Origin: Gammaproteobacteria bacterium
GTDB taxonomy: Bacteria; Pseudomonadota; Gammaproteobacteria; Pseudomonadales; GM7GCV1
Reading direction: 5' to 3'
Assembly (NCBI GenBank): GCA_030830945.1
Contig: JAURLY010000213.1
Span: 1 to 10,610, forward strand
DNA length: 10,610 nucleotides
The notes under the pieces were generated by a model, which saw only the letters and a list, made by a program, of their open reading frames with translations, was not told the DNA's origin and did no database searches. Of the stretch, positions 1 through 5,955 are shown piece by piece. Position numbers and translations under genes: made by a program. Each line of letters opens with the position of its first letter. The first letter of the stretch is position 1.

Positions 1-7
1 CATATTT

Positions 8-34
8 AGGCCCCTTCATCGGGGCCTTTTTTTT
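8..34 (+). terminator. Rho-independent terminator
   Basis: A perfect 7-bp stem, AGGCCCC (8-14) and GGGGCCT (21-27), encloses a 6-base loop and runs straight into eight T residues (27-34). This is a textbook intrinsic terminator for transcription on the plus strand, so it probably ends a gene lying to the left of the window. On the minus strand the stem is followed by TAAATATG rather than a T tract, so it should terminate the minus-strand transporter transcript poorly. Confidence 0.85.
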
Positions 35-50
35 GATAAATACCCTTAAC

Positions 51-112
51 CTGAAAATCTGAAAATCTGAAAATCTGAAAATCTGAAAATCTGAAAATCT
101 GAAAATCTGAAA
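51..112. repeat. Octamer tandem repeat, (CTGAAAAT)7 plus partial copy
   Basis: Seven perfect head-to-tail copies of CTGAAAAT occupy 51-106, followed by a partial copy CTGAAA at 107-112. The array lies between the plus-strand terminator and the stop codon (125-127) of the minus-strand transporter gene. Perfect identity of all copies suggests recent slipped-strand expansion, so copy number may vary between strains. The unit length is not a multiple of three. It is non-coding as far as I can see, although the minus-strand reading (ATTTTCAG) contains no stop codon in any frame. Confidence 0.95.
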
Positions 113-124
113 GGACAGTAAAGA

Positions 125-1546
125 CTACCCAACCTTCGCTTTATGAAAATTAACTAATTTATCCTTAAGCCTTTGAGAATAAGTAATAAAGTTAATCAGT
201 GCCCCGGCATCACGTCGCTCGTTATCAGTCATCAGGATTAATAATTCACGATTGGCTTTGCTGAGGCTTTCCTGTACATCACGAGATCGCTGCTTGATTG
301 AAGTATCTTCTTCGGCGGACTCCAATCCCCGGTGAATATCCTCAAACATTTCAAGGGTCTCAATTGAAAGCGTGCGAACCAGGAATAGGATATCTGCGTG
401 GGGATCTATATAAGCATCAATCATGACTTTCTTGGTATTGAATAAATCCTCTATTGAATCTTCAATTTGGAACAAATAGTCAAACTGCCCAATAATGTCG
501 ATGAGCTCGCTTGATTCATCTTCTTTGGTAACGCTCGCGACAATTTGCGAAAAGTAACGAATATATTCTTTTTCCGCGTAGTTCACATATTCAATACGCT
601 TTTCCGCAGCATCAAAAACTGATGGGTAATTAGTTTCAATGCTCAAGATCACCTGGTTGTAGATTTCCTGAAGAAATTCAAAAAGACTATTTAGACTGTC
701 ATCCAGTTCTTTCTTGACTGTTTCAAAGGGCTTTTCTGGTTCATATACCGGTATCGACAGGCGTATAAAATCCATTTTTCCCTCACCTAAAATCGCATCG
801 ATAAACCGGACAAACGGATTAATGCCAATAATAAATATCAGGCTAGTGACAACATTAAAGATTAGATGCACATAGGCCAGCTCAATAGCTGGATCCATGT
901 GCAAACTATTTAGCTTATGCCCCCAAATCATCAAAATGGGCAAGAACAGAAGCACTCCCCCGACATTAAAAAGAAAGTGGCATAGCGCCGTTTTTTTCGC
1001 AGCGATGTCCATATTAAAAACAACAAGCATTGCCGTTGCTGTCGTTCCGATATTGGCAACCATAATTATCGGCACCGCATTTTCCAAACCAAGCAAACCC
1101 TGCTGGGTAAAAATAATTGCCAAGCCGGTTGTCACTGAACTGGACTGAACCGCCGCCGTGAACAGGCAGCCAAACAAGATTGCATAAAGCGGATTTTGCG
1201 GTTGGGCCAATAGGCTAATTAGCGCCTCATTCTGCTGCAAAGGCTCCAGAGAAGCCGCGATCAGGTTAAGGCTAAAAAAAACAAACCCGAAGTAAAAAAC
1301 AGCTTTGCCAAAAATAGAGTACCGCGAGCGAACCAGGGATAAAACAAAGCCAAGAATAATAAAAACCGGGGCGAAGGTTGTGAGTTTAAATGCCACTAAT
1401 TGGGCGGTAATCGTTGTCCCGATATTGGAACCAAAGATAATGCCCACAATATTTTTAAAGGAGAGAACCCCAGCATTTACCAGACCAATAGTGATTACCG
1501 AAGTGGCTGAGCTGGATTGGATAATGGCAATATGAAAGTTTTCCAA
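125..1546 (-). pseudogene. Na+/phosphate cotransporter-PhoU family protein, 5'-truncated
   Basis: The protein belongs to the Na/Pi cotransporter family (PNaS, NptA/YjbB-like), which imports or exports phosphate across the inner membrane. The encoded 473 residues contain both inverted-repeat signatures: QSSSAT (10-15) with GSNIGTT (39-45), and QSSSVT (134-139) with VANIGTT (163-169). Hydrophobic segments lie around 60-100, 120-175, 190-210 and 225-245, and a helical, acidic PhoU-like domain covers about 275-470. Homologues normally have one or two transmembrane helices (roughly 60-80 residues) before the first QSSS motif. Here the only usable start is a TTG nine codons before that motif, and an in-frame TGA (1564-1562) sits six codons upstream of the TTG. 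No hydrophobic continuation is visible in the other frames of the AT-rich region upstream. I infer a 5'-truncated, probably non-functional transporter, though the remaining 470 codons are intact. Family assignment is secure; pseudogene status is an inference. Confidence 0.7.
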
Positions 1547-1686
1547 TTTCTGCCCCCAATATCATTGGTTAGGATGACAAGTTTATGCCTAAATATTTAT
1601 AACTACATTGATCTGGATCTTTTTTTATTGCATGCAACACGGAACACTTATAGCTTTCGCTTTATGAAATCTTTTGAAAAAACCCA

Positions 1687-1881
1687 ATGAACCCATTCAG
1701 ACAATTATTCTTCACTGGAGCTCTCTTGTTTCTTGCTGCCTGCGGTAGCAATCCTGCAACACCTGAAAATATAGAAATGGAATGTGCCAATATGGAAAGA
1801 ACGGAGCGCGAGCGCTGTCTGGAATATCATAATGGTAGCTATGATCAATACCAGCGCGAGAAATTAAGCAAACAAAGATAA
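1687..1881 (+). CDS. Small putative outer-membrane lipoprotein
   Basis: This 64-residue protein is not recognised beyond its lipoprotein character. A type II signal peptide is clear: N-terminal Arg5, hydrophobic core 7-17, and lipobox L16-A17-A18-C19. Glycine follows the cysteine rather than aspartate, which fits outer-membrane sorting. The mature part is only about 45 residues, hydrophilic and rich in Glu and Arg, with two further cysteines (C33 and C44) that could form a disulfide in the periplasm. The ATG start at 1687 gives the complete signal peptide, but no convincing Shine-Dalgarno is present. The YaeR-type gene begins 12 nt downstream on the same strand, so the two may be co-transcribed. 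Function unknown. Confidence 0.7.
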   Translation: MNPFRQLFFTGALLFLAACGSNPATPENIEMECANMERTERERCLEYHNGSYDQYQREKLSKQR

Positions 1882-1893
1882 AGCCCCAACCTT

Positions 1894-2277
1894 ATGTTAG
1901 AAGGCATTCATCACGCTGCGATTATCTGTTCAGATTACGAGCGATCAAAACGGTTTTACGCTGAGATTCTGGGACTTAAGATCGTTGCGGAGAACTACCG
2001 CAAAGAAAGAGACTCCTGGAAACTTGACCTGGCCTTGCCTGACGGTTCCCAGCTTGAGTTATTCTCCTTCCCCGATCGCCCACCGAGACCCAGTTACCCC
2101 GAGGCATTGGGACTGCGTCATTTGGCTTTTGAGGTCGAAAACCTTGACGACGTCATAACTCATCTAACTGCCTGCAACATTAAGACAGAGCTTGTCAGGG
2201 TGGATGAATACACCGGCAAGCGATTCACCTTCTTTAGCGATCCAGATGAGCTGCCATTAGAAATCTATGAATGCTGA
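1894..2277 (+). CDS. yaeR: YaeR/SMU1112c-family glyoxalase I-like metalloprotein (VOC superfamily)
   Basis: A single-unit vicinal oxygen chelate protein of 127 residues, the usual length for the family. It resembles E. coli YaeR throughout: HHAAII (6-11), RDSWK (39-43), LELFSFP (54-60), GLRHLAFEV (73-81) and KRFTFFSDPD (109-118). Likely metal ligands are His7 (or His6), Glu55, His76 and Glu123, so the metal site looks intact. The E. coli-type DPDG near the end is DPDE here. The protein is presumably cytosolic and dimeric. The substrate of this family is not established, and 'glyoxalase' reflects fold rather than proven activity. It lies between a small lipoprotein gene and a TMEM220-like gene on the same strand. 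The Shine-Dalgarno is weak; the ATG at 1894 is chosen because it aligns with family N-termini. Confidence 0.9.
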   Translation: MLEGIHHAAIICSDYERSKRFYAEILGLKIVAENYRKERDSWKLDLALPDGSQLELFSFPDRPPRPSYPEALGLRHLAFEVENLDDVITHLTACNIKTELVRVDEYTGKRFTFFSDPDELPLEIYEC

Positions 2278-2352
2278 ACAAAACAACAGCCATCTATACA
2301 AACAATGTGGGAACCTGATAGCTTTCCAAAAACAAACCAACAGGGCACAAAT

Positions 2353-2715
2353 ATGAAACGAGCCTATCATTTGGTAGCAGCCGCACTCCTGCTGATCATG
2401 TCAATTGTTCAACTAAATGATCCCGATCCGGCCTACTGGGTAACCGTATACGCTACAGCGGCAGTTATTCCTGCGGGGCAATTAATTGGTCGCAAGTTTG
2501 CCTCTCTGTGGATCTTGGTTATGGGAATGATTATTGCCGGGTTACTCATCTCATTACCTGGGTTTTGGGATTACCTGACTGCCGATGACTACCTGAGCAT
2601 CACCCGAGAAATGCTGGGCGACAAACCCTATGTAGAATATGGCCGCGAATTTCTGGGTTTGGTCATCGCTGCATTTCTACTGATGCCTTACCGCTTCAGA
2701 ATTAATTTTAGCTAG
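2353..2715 (+). CDS. Transmembrane 220 (TMEM220)-like membrane protein
   Basis: A 120-residue membrane protein with about four hydrophobic segments (4-20, 32-46, 51-70, 98-113). The family hallmark QLNDPDP (20-26), followed by aromatic YWVTVY (28-33), lies just after the first segment. It resembles the TMEM220 family found in bacteria and animals, whose function is unknown. An upstream in-frame start at 2305 would add 16 polar residues. I prefer the ATG at 2353 because it begins directly with a KR-plus-hydrophobic segment and has an AGGG Shine-Dalgarno (2342-2345) 7 nt upstream. The stop codon overlaps the stop of the convergent TetR fragment by 4 nt (CTAG at 2712-2715). Confidence 0.8.
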   Translation: MKRAYHLVAAALLLIMSIVQLNDPDPAYWVTVYATAAVIPAGQLIGRKFASLWILVMGMIIAGLLISLPGFWDYLTADDYLSITREMLGDKPYVEYGREFLGLVIAAFLLMPYRFRINFS

Positions 2716-2957
2716 TCGAGTCGTTTGCGGAAGCGCATGGGCTCCATGGTTTCCAGTAGCATTTGCTCAAACAGACCGGATTTTGCGCCGAAGTAATAGT
2801 TAATCAAGGCCGGTCTGACTTGCGCTTTTTCGGCGATCATCCGAGTGGAAACCTTTTCGTAAGGCAGTGCGGAAAACATCTGACGTGCCGCGACTACCAA
2901 CTTCTGTCGTGCATCGGAGCTTCCCTTTGGCCGGCCAGCTCTAGCTTTTCCTGACAT
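2712..2957 (-). pseudogene. TetR-family regulator, DNA-binding domain only (C-terminally truncated)
   Basis: The 81 codons encode a good TetR N-terminal helix-turn-helix domain: GRPKGSSDARQKLVVAA (8-24), then ISTR-like VSTRMIAEKAQV (36-47) and the recognition-helix signature LINYYFGAKSGLF (51-63). TetR regulators are normally about 190-220 residues, with a C-terminal ligand-binding and dimerisation domain. Here the frame stops at TAG (2714-2712) shortly after the DNA-binding domain. The other minus-strand frames beyond it show no regulator-like continuation, and the region is occupied by the convergent TMEM220-like gene. I infer a truncated gene, perhaps a remnant of a rearrangement. A stand-alone HTH protein acting as a weak or competing DNA binder cannot be excluded. 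Confidence 0.7.
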
Positions 2958-3076
2958 TTACTATGCCCTTCTAATTAACCAAAACAATTAAAAAGTACTG
3001 CCGACCGTTTATTTATACAAGTTGTTTAATTATTCGCCGACGCCTGTTTGATCAAAAAACTTTTACCAAGCAATAC

Positions 3077-3102
3077 TTGACCTATCTGTTTTCTGATAGA
3101 TT
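3077..3102 (+). promoter_or_regulatory. Candidate promoter for the DUF2156-acetyltransferase pair
   Basis: TTGACC (3077-3082) resembles a -35 box. TAGATT (3097-3102), preceded by TGA (3094-3096), resembles an extended -10 (TGnTATAAT). The spacer is only 14 nt, shorter than ideal, so the extended -10 may carry most of the activity. Predicted transcription would begin near 3109, giving a leader of about 40 nt to the ATG at 3148. The whole 2958-3147 gap, AT-rich in its left part, shows no gene and also carries the start region of the divergent TetR fragment. Confidence 0.4.
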
Positions 3103-3147
3103 GCCCGCGCAATCGTGCTATTACTTAATCCTGTAGAGGCAGGCCGA

Positions 3148-4134
3148 ATGAGTAACCTACGCGTAAACAACTACGAGCTTTTACCTTTCAACCTGACCGC
3201 AAAACCCATTATGGATGGCTATCTTGCCATGCTCAGGCTCGACACTAGCGACTACACTTTCGCCGCCAATTATCTTTGGTTAAGCGGTGGCAGTGGCTTT
3301 TACGCCATCATTGATGACACCTTTTGCTTTTTTCTGCTGACTAACGGCGAACTTTCCATGATATTGCCGCCAATTGGACAACACCAAAATGTAGTAAATG
3401 CCATGCGCACTTGTTTTGGCATCATGGATCAAAATAACAGTGCAACGGTTTTCACTAAAATTGAATACGTTGACGAGTCTTTACTTTCTGACTTTGCCAC
3501 TGACGTGGAGGAAGGCGCTGAAATATTTGACCTATTCGAGGAATACCTCGTCGAACGAACCCTGGTTGACTACGTCTATAACTGTTCTGATTTGATTGAG
3601 CTCAAAGGCAACGATTATGCCTCCAAGCGCAATGAAATTAACAAATTCAAACGCATCCACCCGGACTATCAAATGCAGCTTCTGGACAACCAACAACACT
3701 CCCAGGGAATCATGGATCTGGTTAATGGCTGGATTGCCGAGAGAATGAAATACATGCCAGGCGAGAAAACAGATGCATTTCTGGAAGGCATTTACAGCGA
3801 GCGCACTGCGGTAAAACGCATGCTGCGGGACTACGAGAAACTCGACCTGATCGGCCTGGTTATTATCATTAACGGCACCCTGTCTGGATTTACTGTAGGC
3901 GAAAAAATTAACGACAAGACGGCCAGTGTGATTATTGAAAAAACCGACTTCAATATTCTCGGTTGTGCGCAGTTTATCTTTCGCGAGTTCGCCAAGCTTC
4001 TCTCCGCTGAATACCATGTTGACTATATCAACGTTGGCGATGACATGGGTTTTGAGAATTTAAAAAAAGTAAAAATGTCCTATCGACCAAATTCCTTGAT
4101 TCCAAAATATACGATTTACAAACGTCAGGCATGA
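3148..4134 (+). CDS. DUF2156 / LPG-synthase C-terminal domain protein
   Basis: This 328-residue protein matches the DUF2156 (LPG_synthase_C) family, whose tandem GNAT-like fold is shared with the cytosolic domain of MprF lysylphosphatidylglycerol synthases. Supporting motifs are YASKRNEINKF (157-167), the EKTD strand (264-267), INVGDDMGFENL (294-305) and KMSYRP (309-314) followed by KYTIYK (320-325). There is no membrane domain, so it is a soluble stand-alone version. Whether it uses aminoacyl-tRNA and what it modifies (lipid, peptide or other amine) is unknown. A GTG at 3115 would add 11 residues. I prefer the ATG at 3148 because AGAGG (3135-3139) is correctly spaced and the candidate promoter would leave almost no leader for the GTG. 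Its stop overlaps the next gene's start (ATGA, 4131-4134), indicating translational coupling. Confidence 0.8.
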   Translation: MSNLRVNNYELLPFNLTAKPIMDGYLAMLRLDTSDYTFAANYLWLSGGSGFYAIIDDTFCFFLLTNGELSMILPPIGQHQNVVNAMRTCFGIMDQNNSATVFTKIEYVDESLLSDFATDVEEGAEIFDLFEEYLVERTLVDYVYNCSDLIELKGNDYASKRNEINKFKRIHPDYQMQLLDNQQHSQGIMDLVNGWIAERMKYMPGEKTDAFLEGIYSERTAVKRMLRDYEKLDLIGLVIIINGTLSGFTVGEKINDKTASVIIEKTDFNILGCAQFIFREFAKLLSAEYHVDYINVGDDMGFENLKKVKMSYRPNSLIPKYTIYKRQA

Positions 4135-4592
4135 GCGCGCCAAATCTAGTTATCCACAAAGCAGTTAACAGTGATGTTCGTGACCTGGTAAAACTGGAAT
4201 CCGCCAGCTTTGTCAGCTCCGATGGCTTGCTCACTGAGCGTGCATTTCGCTATCACATCAAACGGGGAAATCTCTGTCTGATAGCTCGCGAGGAAATCTC
4301 TGGGGAAATAGCGGGCTACGTATTGGTGTTGCCACATCGTAAATCGGCACGCGTATATTCCTTAGCCACATCGGCCCGTCACCAGGGAAAAGGCGTAGCC
4401 CGATCTTTGTTACACAAAGCCATGGAAGAAGTGCGCCAGCGAAATATTCCCCTTCTGAAACTCGAAGTCCGAAGAGAAAATACGCCAGCAATCGCCCTGT
4501 ACCAATCGTTGGGATTTCATATCCAGCGAATCCGCCAAAATTACTATGGAACCAATGAAGATGCTATTTGTATGCAAATAGCTTTCATCTAA
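4131..4592 (+). CDS. GNAT family N-acetyltransferase, RimI-like
   Basis: A 153-residue single-domain GNAT enzyme that would transfer an acetyl group from acetyl-CoA to an amine. The acetyl-CoA pyrophosphate loop is visible as RHQGKGVA (83-90, motif A). Motif B follows as LEVRRENTPAIALYQSLGF (111-129), and NYYGTNEDAICMQ (137-149) resembles the C-terminus of RimI, the ribosomal protein S18 N-terminal acetylase. The N-terminus is less RimI-like, so the true substrate is open. This is probably not the housekeeping rimI, which usually lies near tsaB or holD. The start overlaps the DUF2156 stop by 4 nt, suggesting the two products act on the same molecule or in one pathway. It is convergent with ribA across a 53-nt gap. 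Confidence 0.85.
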   Translation: MSAPNLVIHKAVNSDVRDLVKLESASFVSSDGLLTERAFRYHIKRGNLCLIAREEISGEIAGYVLVLPHRKSARVYSLATSARHQGKGVARSLLHKAMEEVRQRNIPLLKLEVRRENTPAIALYQSLGFHIQRIRQNYYGTNEDAICMQIAFI

Positions 4593-4629
4593 TAAGTCTT
4601 TGCAGAGAAAAATTGGCGTATTTGGCAAT

Positions 4630-4651
4630 CAACCGGAGGTTGTTCTTATTC
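4630..4651 (+). terminator. Weak candidate terminator after the acetyltransferase gene
   Basis: CAACC (4630-4634) and GGTTG (4638-4642) can form a 5-bp stem with a 3-base loop, followed by the T-rich TTCTTATTC. The stem is short and the T tract interrupted, so termination would be weak. It sits 37 nt beyond the acetyltransferase stop, in the convergent gap before ribA. Confidence 0.3.
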
Positions 4652-5227
4652 GAACAGGTGGCCTAATTTGCCGGCCTTGGTTTCCAAATATCTCTCGTTA
4701 TGTGGTGATTCACCCGCTTTGTGCGGCAGGCGCTCTACCACAGTAAATCCCTGTTCTTCGAGCGCATCTACCTTGCGTGGGTTATTCGTCATAAGTCGAA
4801 TTTTGGCAATACCCAAATGCGACATCATAGGCCTACACATACTGTAATCACGCAGATCAGGCCCAAAACCCAGTTGCTCATTAGCTTCAACCGTATCGGC
4901 ACCTTCTTCCTGCAAGCGATAGGCCTTTATTTTATTGATAAGTCCTATCCCCCGACCTTCCTGTCGCAAATAAAGAACAACTCCACGCCCTTCTTCAGCG
5001 ATGCGCCGTAATGCAGCCTCAAGTTGAGGGCCGCAGTCACAACGCTGGGAAAATAGGGCGTCGCCAGTCAGGCATTCTGAATGAACACGAAGAAGCACAA
5101 CATCATCAGGGCCCCATTCGCCCATGGTTATCGCCAGATGACTTTTATCATTGCTTGCGTCTTCAAACGCATGGAGCTGGAATTCGCCCCATTGGGTTGG
5201 CAAATGGCAAGATTCAACGTATCGCAT
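4646..5227 (-). CDS. ribA: GTP cyclohydrolase II
   Basis: RibA opens the imidazole ring of GTP and releases formate and pyrophosphate, giving the pyrimidine precursor of riboflavin. The 193-residue protein aligns end to end with E. coli RibA (about 196 residues). Zinc ligands C52, C63 and C65 lie in SECLTGDALFSQRCDCG (50-66). The GTP-binding RQEGRGIGL (88-96), Y103 and the catalytic-region LRDYSM (125-130) are present, as are TNNPRK (147-152) and the C-terminal NERYLETKAGK (177-187). All known catalytic features are intact, so this is the functional cyclohydrolase of the locus, complementing the degenerate domain in RibBA. It starts at ATG 5227, 68 nt after the protease stop, with no strong Shine-Dalgarno but a candidate promoter in the gap. 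It is convergent with the acetyltransferase gene. Confidence 0.97.
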   Translation of the reverse strand: MRYVESCHLPTQWGEFQLHAFEDASNDKSHLAITMGEWGPDDVVLLRVHSECLTGDALFSQRCDCGPQLEAALRRIAEEGRGVVLYLRQEGRGIGLINKIKAYRLQEEGADTVEANEQLGFGPDLRDYSMCRPMMSHLGIAKIRLMTNNPRKVDALEEQGFTVVERLPHKAGESPHNERYLETKAGKLGHLFE

Positions 5228-5259
5228 TAAAGATGATGGACTCTATTTTTGGGGCGAGC

Positions 5260-5268
5260 ATTCTAACA
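5260..5268 (-). promoter_or_regulatory. Candidate extended -10 promoter for ribA
   Basis: Read on the minus strand, TGT-TAGAAT (5268 to 5260) matches an extended -10 element (TGnTATAAT) with five of six hexamer positions. No good -35 box is found 16-18 nt upstream, as is common for extended -10 promoters. Transcription would start near 5253, about 25 nt before the ribA ATG. It suggests ribA can be expressed separately from the long upstream operon. Confidence 0.4.
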
Positions 5269-5295
5269 GCAATTTGGTCATGCTTTAGCGGAAAG

Positions 5296-5934
5296 CTAGA
5301 AAGGTGCTGTCAGAATCATGACAGCACCTTGATTATTCGTCTCCACCCTGGATAAAAAACTATTGCCGAGCAATATCACTTCGGGAAAATTACCTTCCAG
5401 TATGGTGGCCGCCACTGCGTGTATCTCAATATCACCCAGACTTACCCGGTTAAGGGTTACCCGACGCGCTTGCACACGACCCGCCGCTGTTGAAACAGTT
5501 TGTACCGGTGCATCGGCATAACGAATTCCAAGAGACTGGGCATGCTGGCTATTCATGGCAACCGACGTGGCGCCCGTATCCAACATGGCCTGGGCCTGCT
5601 GTCCATTAATTCGAATGGTCGTGAAATAATGACCACCGCTATCCGCGAATAGTCGAACCTCTTTTCCTTCAGCCGGAACAAAGGCACTGTTAATTCTTGA
5701 CGTTAAATCAAGCTCATAACGCTGCCCTTCGTGCTCAATCACAGCAGTGGCCGTGTCAGCACTGACCAAAAGAATTCCTTCGGGGCTAACATCTCCCTCA
5801 GACAACATTTGCCTATTGCCATTAATATTCAGTACCGCCTTTCCCGCGAATAACCCCTGTACCTGTATATATGGCTGCGCGACAACCGATGCAGCAAGCA
5901 TGCAAGCCAACATTCCTAATAGCTTTCCAATCAT
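5296..5934 (-). CDS. Periplasmic retropepsin-like aspartic protease (clan AA)
   Basis: A 212-residue exported protein with a retropepsin-like domain of the TIGR02281 / clan AA type. A signal peptide (KLLGMLACMLAASVVAQ, 4-20) is followed by a region of about 75 residues (21-95), then the protease fold. The catalytic signature is LDTGATSVAMN (118-128) with Asp119. The second family block is visible near the C-terminus as VILLGNSFLSRV. Retropepsin-like enzymes are dimers with one Asp per subunit, so the single DTG is expected. The substrate is unknown. I chose ATG 5934 over GTG 5937 because GAGGGA (5947-5942) is 7 nt from the ATG but too close to the GTG. The gene lies about 21 nt after pgpA. 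Its last ten codons also form a strong hairpin (5301-5330). Confidence 0.85.
   Translation of the reverse strand: MIGKLLGMLACMLAASVVAQPYIQVQGLFAGKAVLNINGNRQMLSEGDVSPEGILLVSADTATAVIEHEGQRYELDLTSRINSAFVPAEGKEVRLFADSGGHYFTTIRINGQQAQAMLDTGATSVAMNSQHAQSLGIRYADAPVQTVSTAAGRVQARRVTLNRVSLGDIEIHAVAATILEGNFPEVILLGNSFLSRVETNNQGAVMILTAPF
5301..5330 (-). terminator. 12-bp hairpin in the end of the protease coding sequence, possible attenuator
   Basis: AAGGTGCTGTCA (5301-5312) and TGACAGCACCTT (5319-5330) are perfect inverted repeats around a 6-base loop. On the minus strand the stem ends in CCTTTCT, a short U tract, so it could act as a weak intrinsic terminator or RNA 3'-end stabiliser for the rib-nusB-thiL-pgpA-protease transcript. 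It lies wholly within the final codons, two bases before the TAG stop (5298-5296). The symmetry is too long to be plain coding constraint, but the T tract is poor, so termination is uncertain. Confidence 0.5.
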
Positions 5935-5955
5935 CACAAATTCCCTCTTTATGAA

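Noticed and set aside
1563..1585. Possible Pho box upstream of the transporter gene (TTGTCAT on the minus strand)
   Set aside because: Only one half-site resembles the PhoB consensus; the second repeat at the required 11-nt spacing is poor.
1628..1662. Possible promoter for the lipoprotein gene (TTGCAT ... TATAGC) and the palindrome TTGCATGCAA
   Set aside because: The -35-like hexamer matches only 3 of 6 and the spacing is short; a 10-bp palindrome alone in AT-rich DNA is weak evidence.
2958..3147. TetR operator in the intergenic region
   Set aside because: I looked for a perfect or near-perfect palindrome of operator size and found only short imperfect symmetries such as CTATC...GATAG, which are within chance.
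3532..4017. 161-codon minus-strand open frame within the DUF2156 gene
   Set aside because: It is antisense to a well-supported gene, with no domain signature or ribosome binding site.
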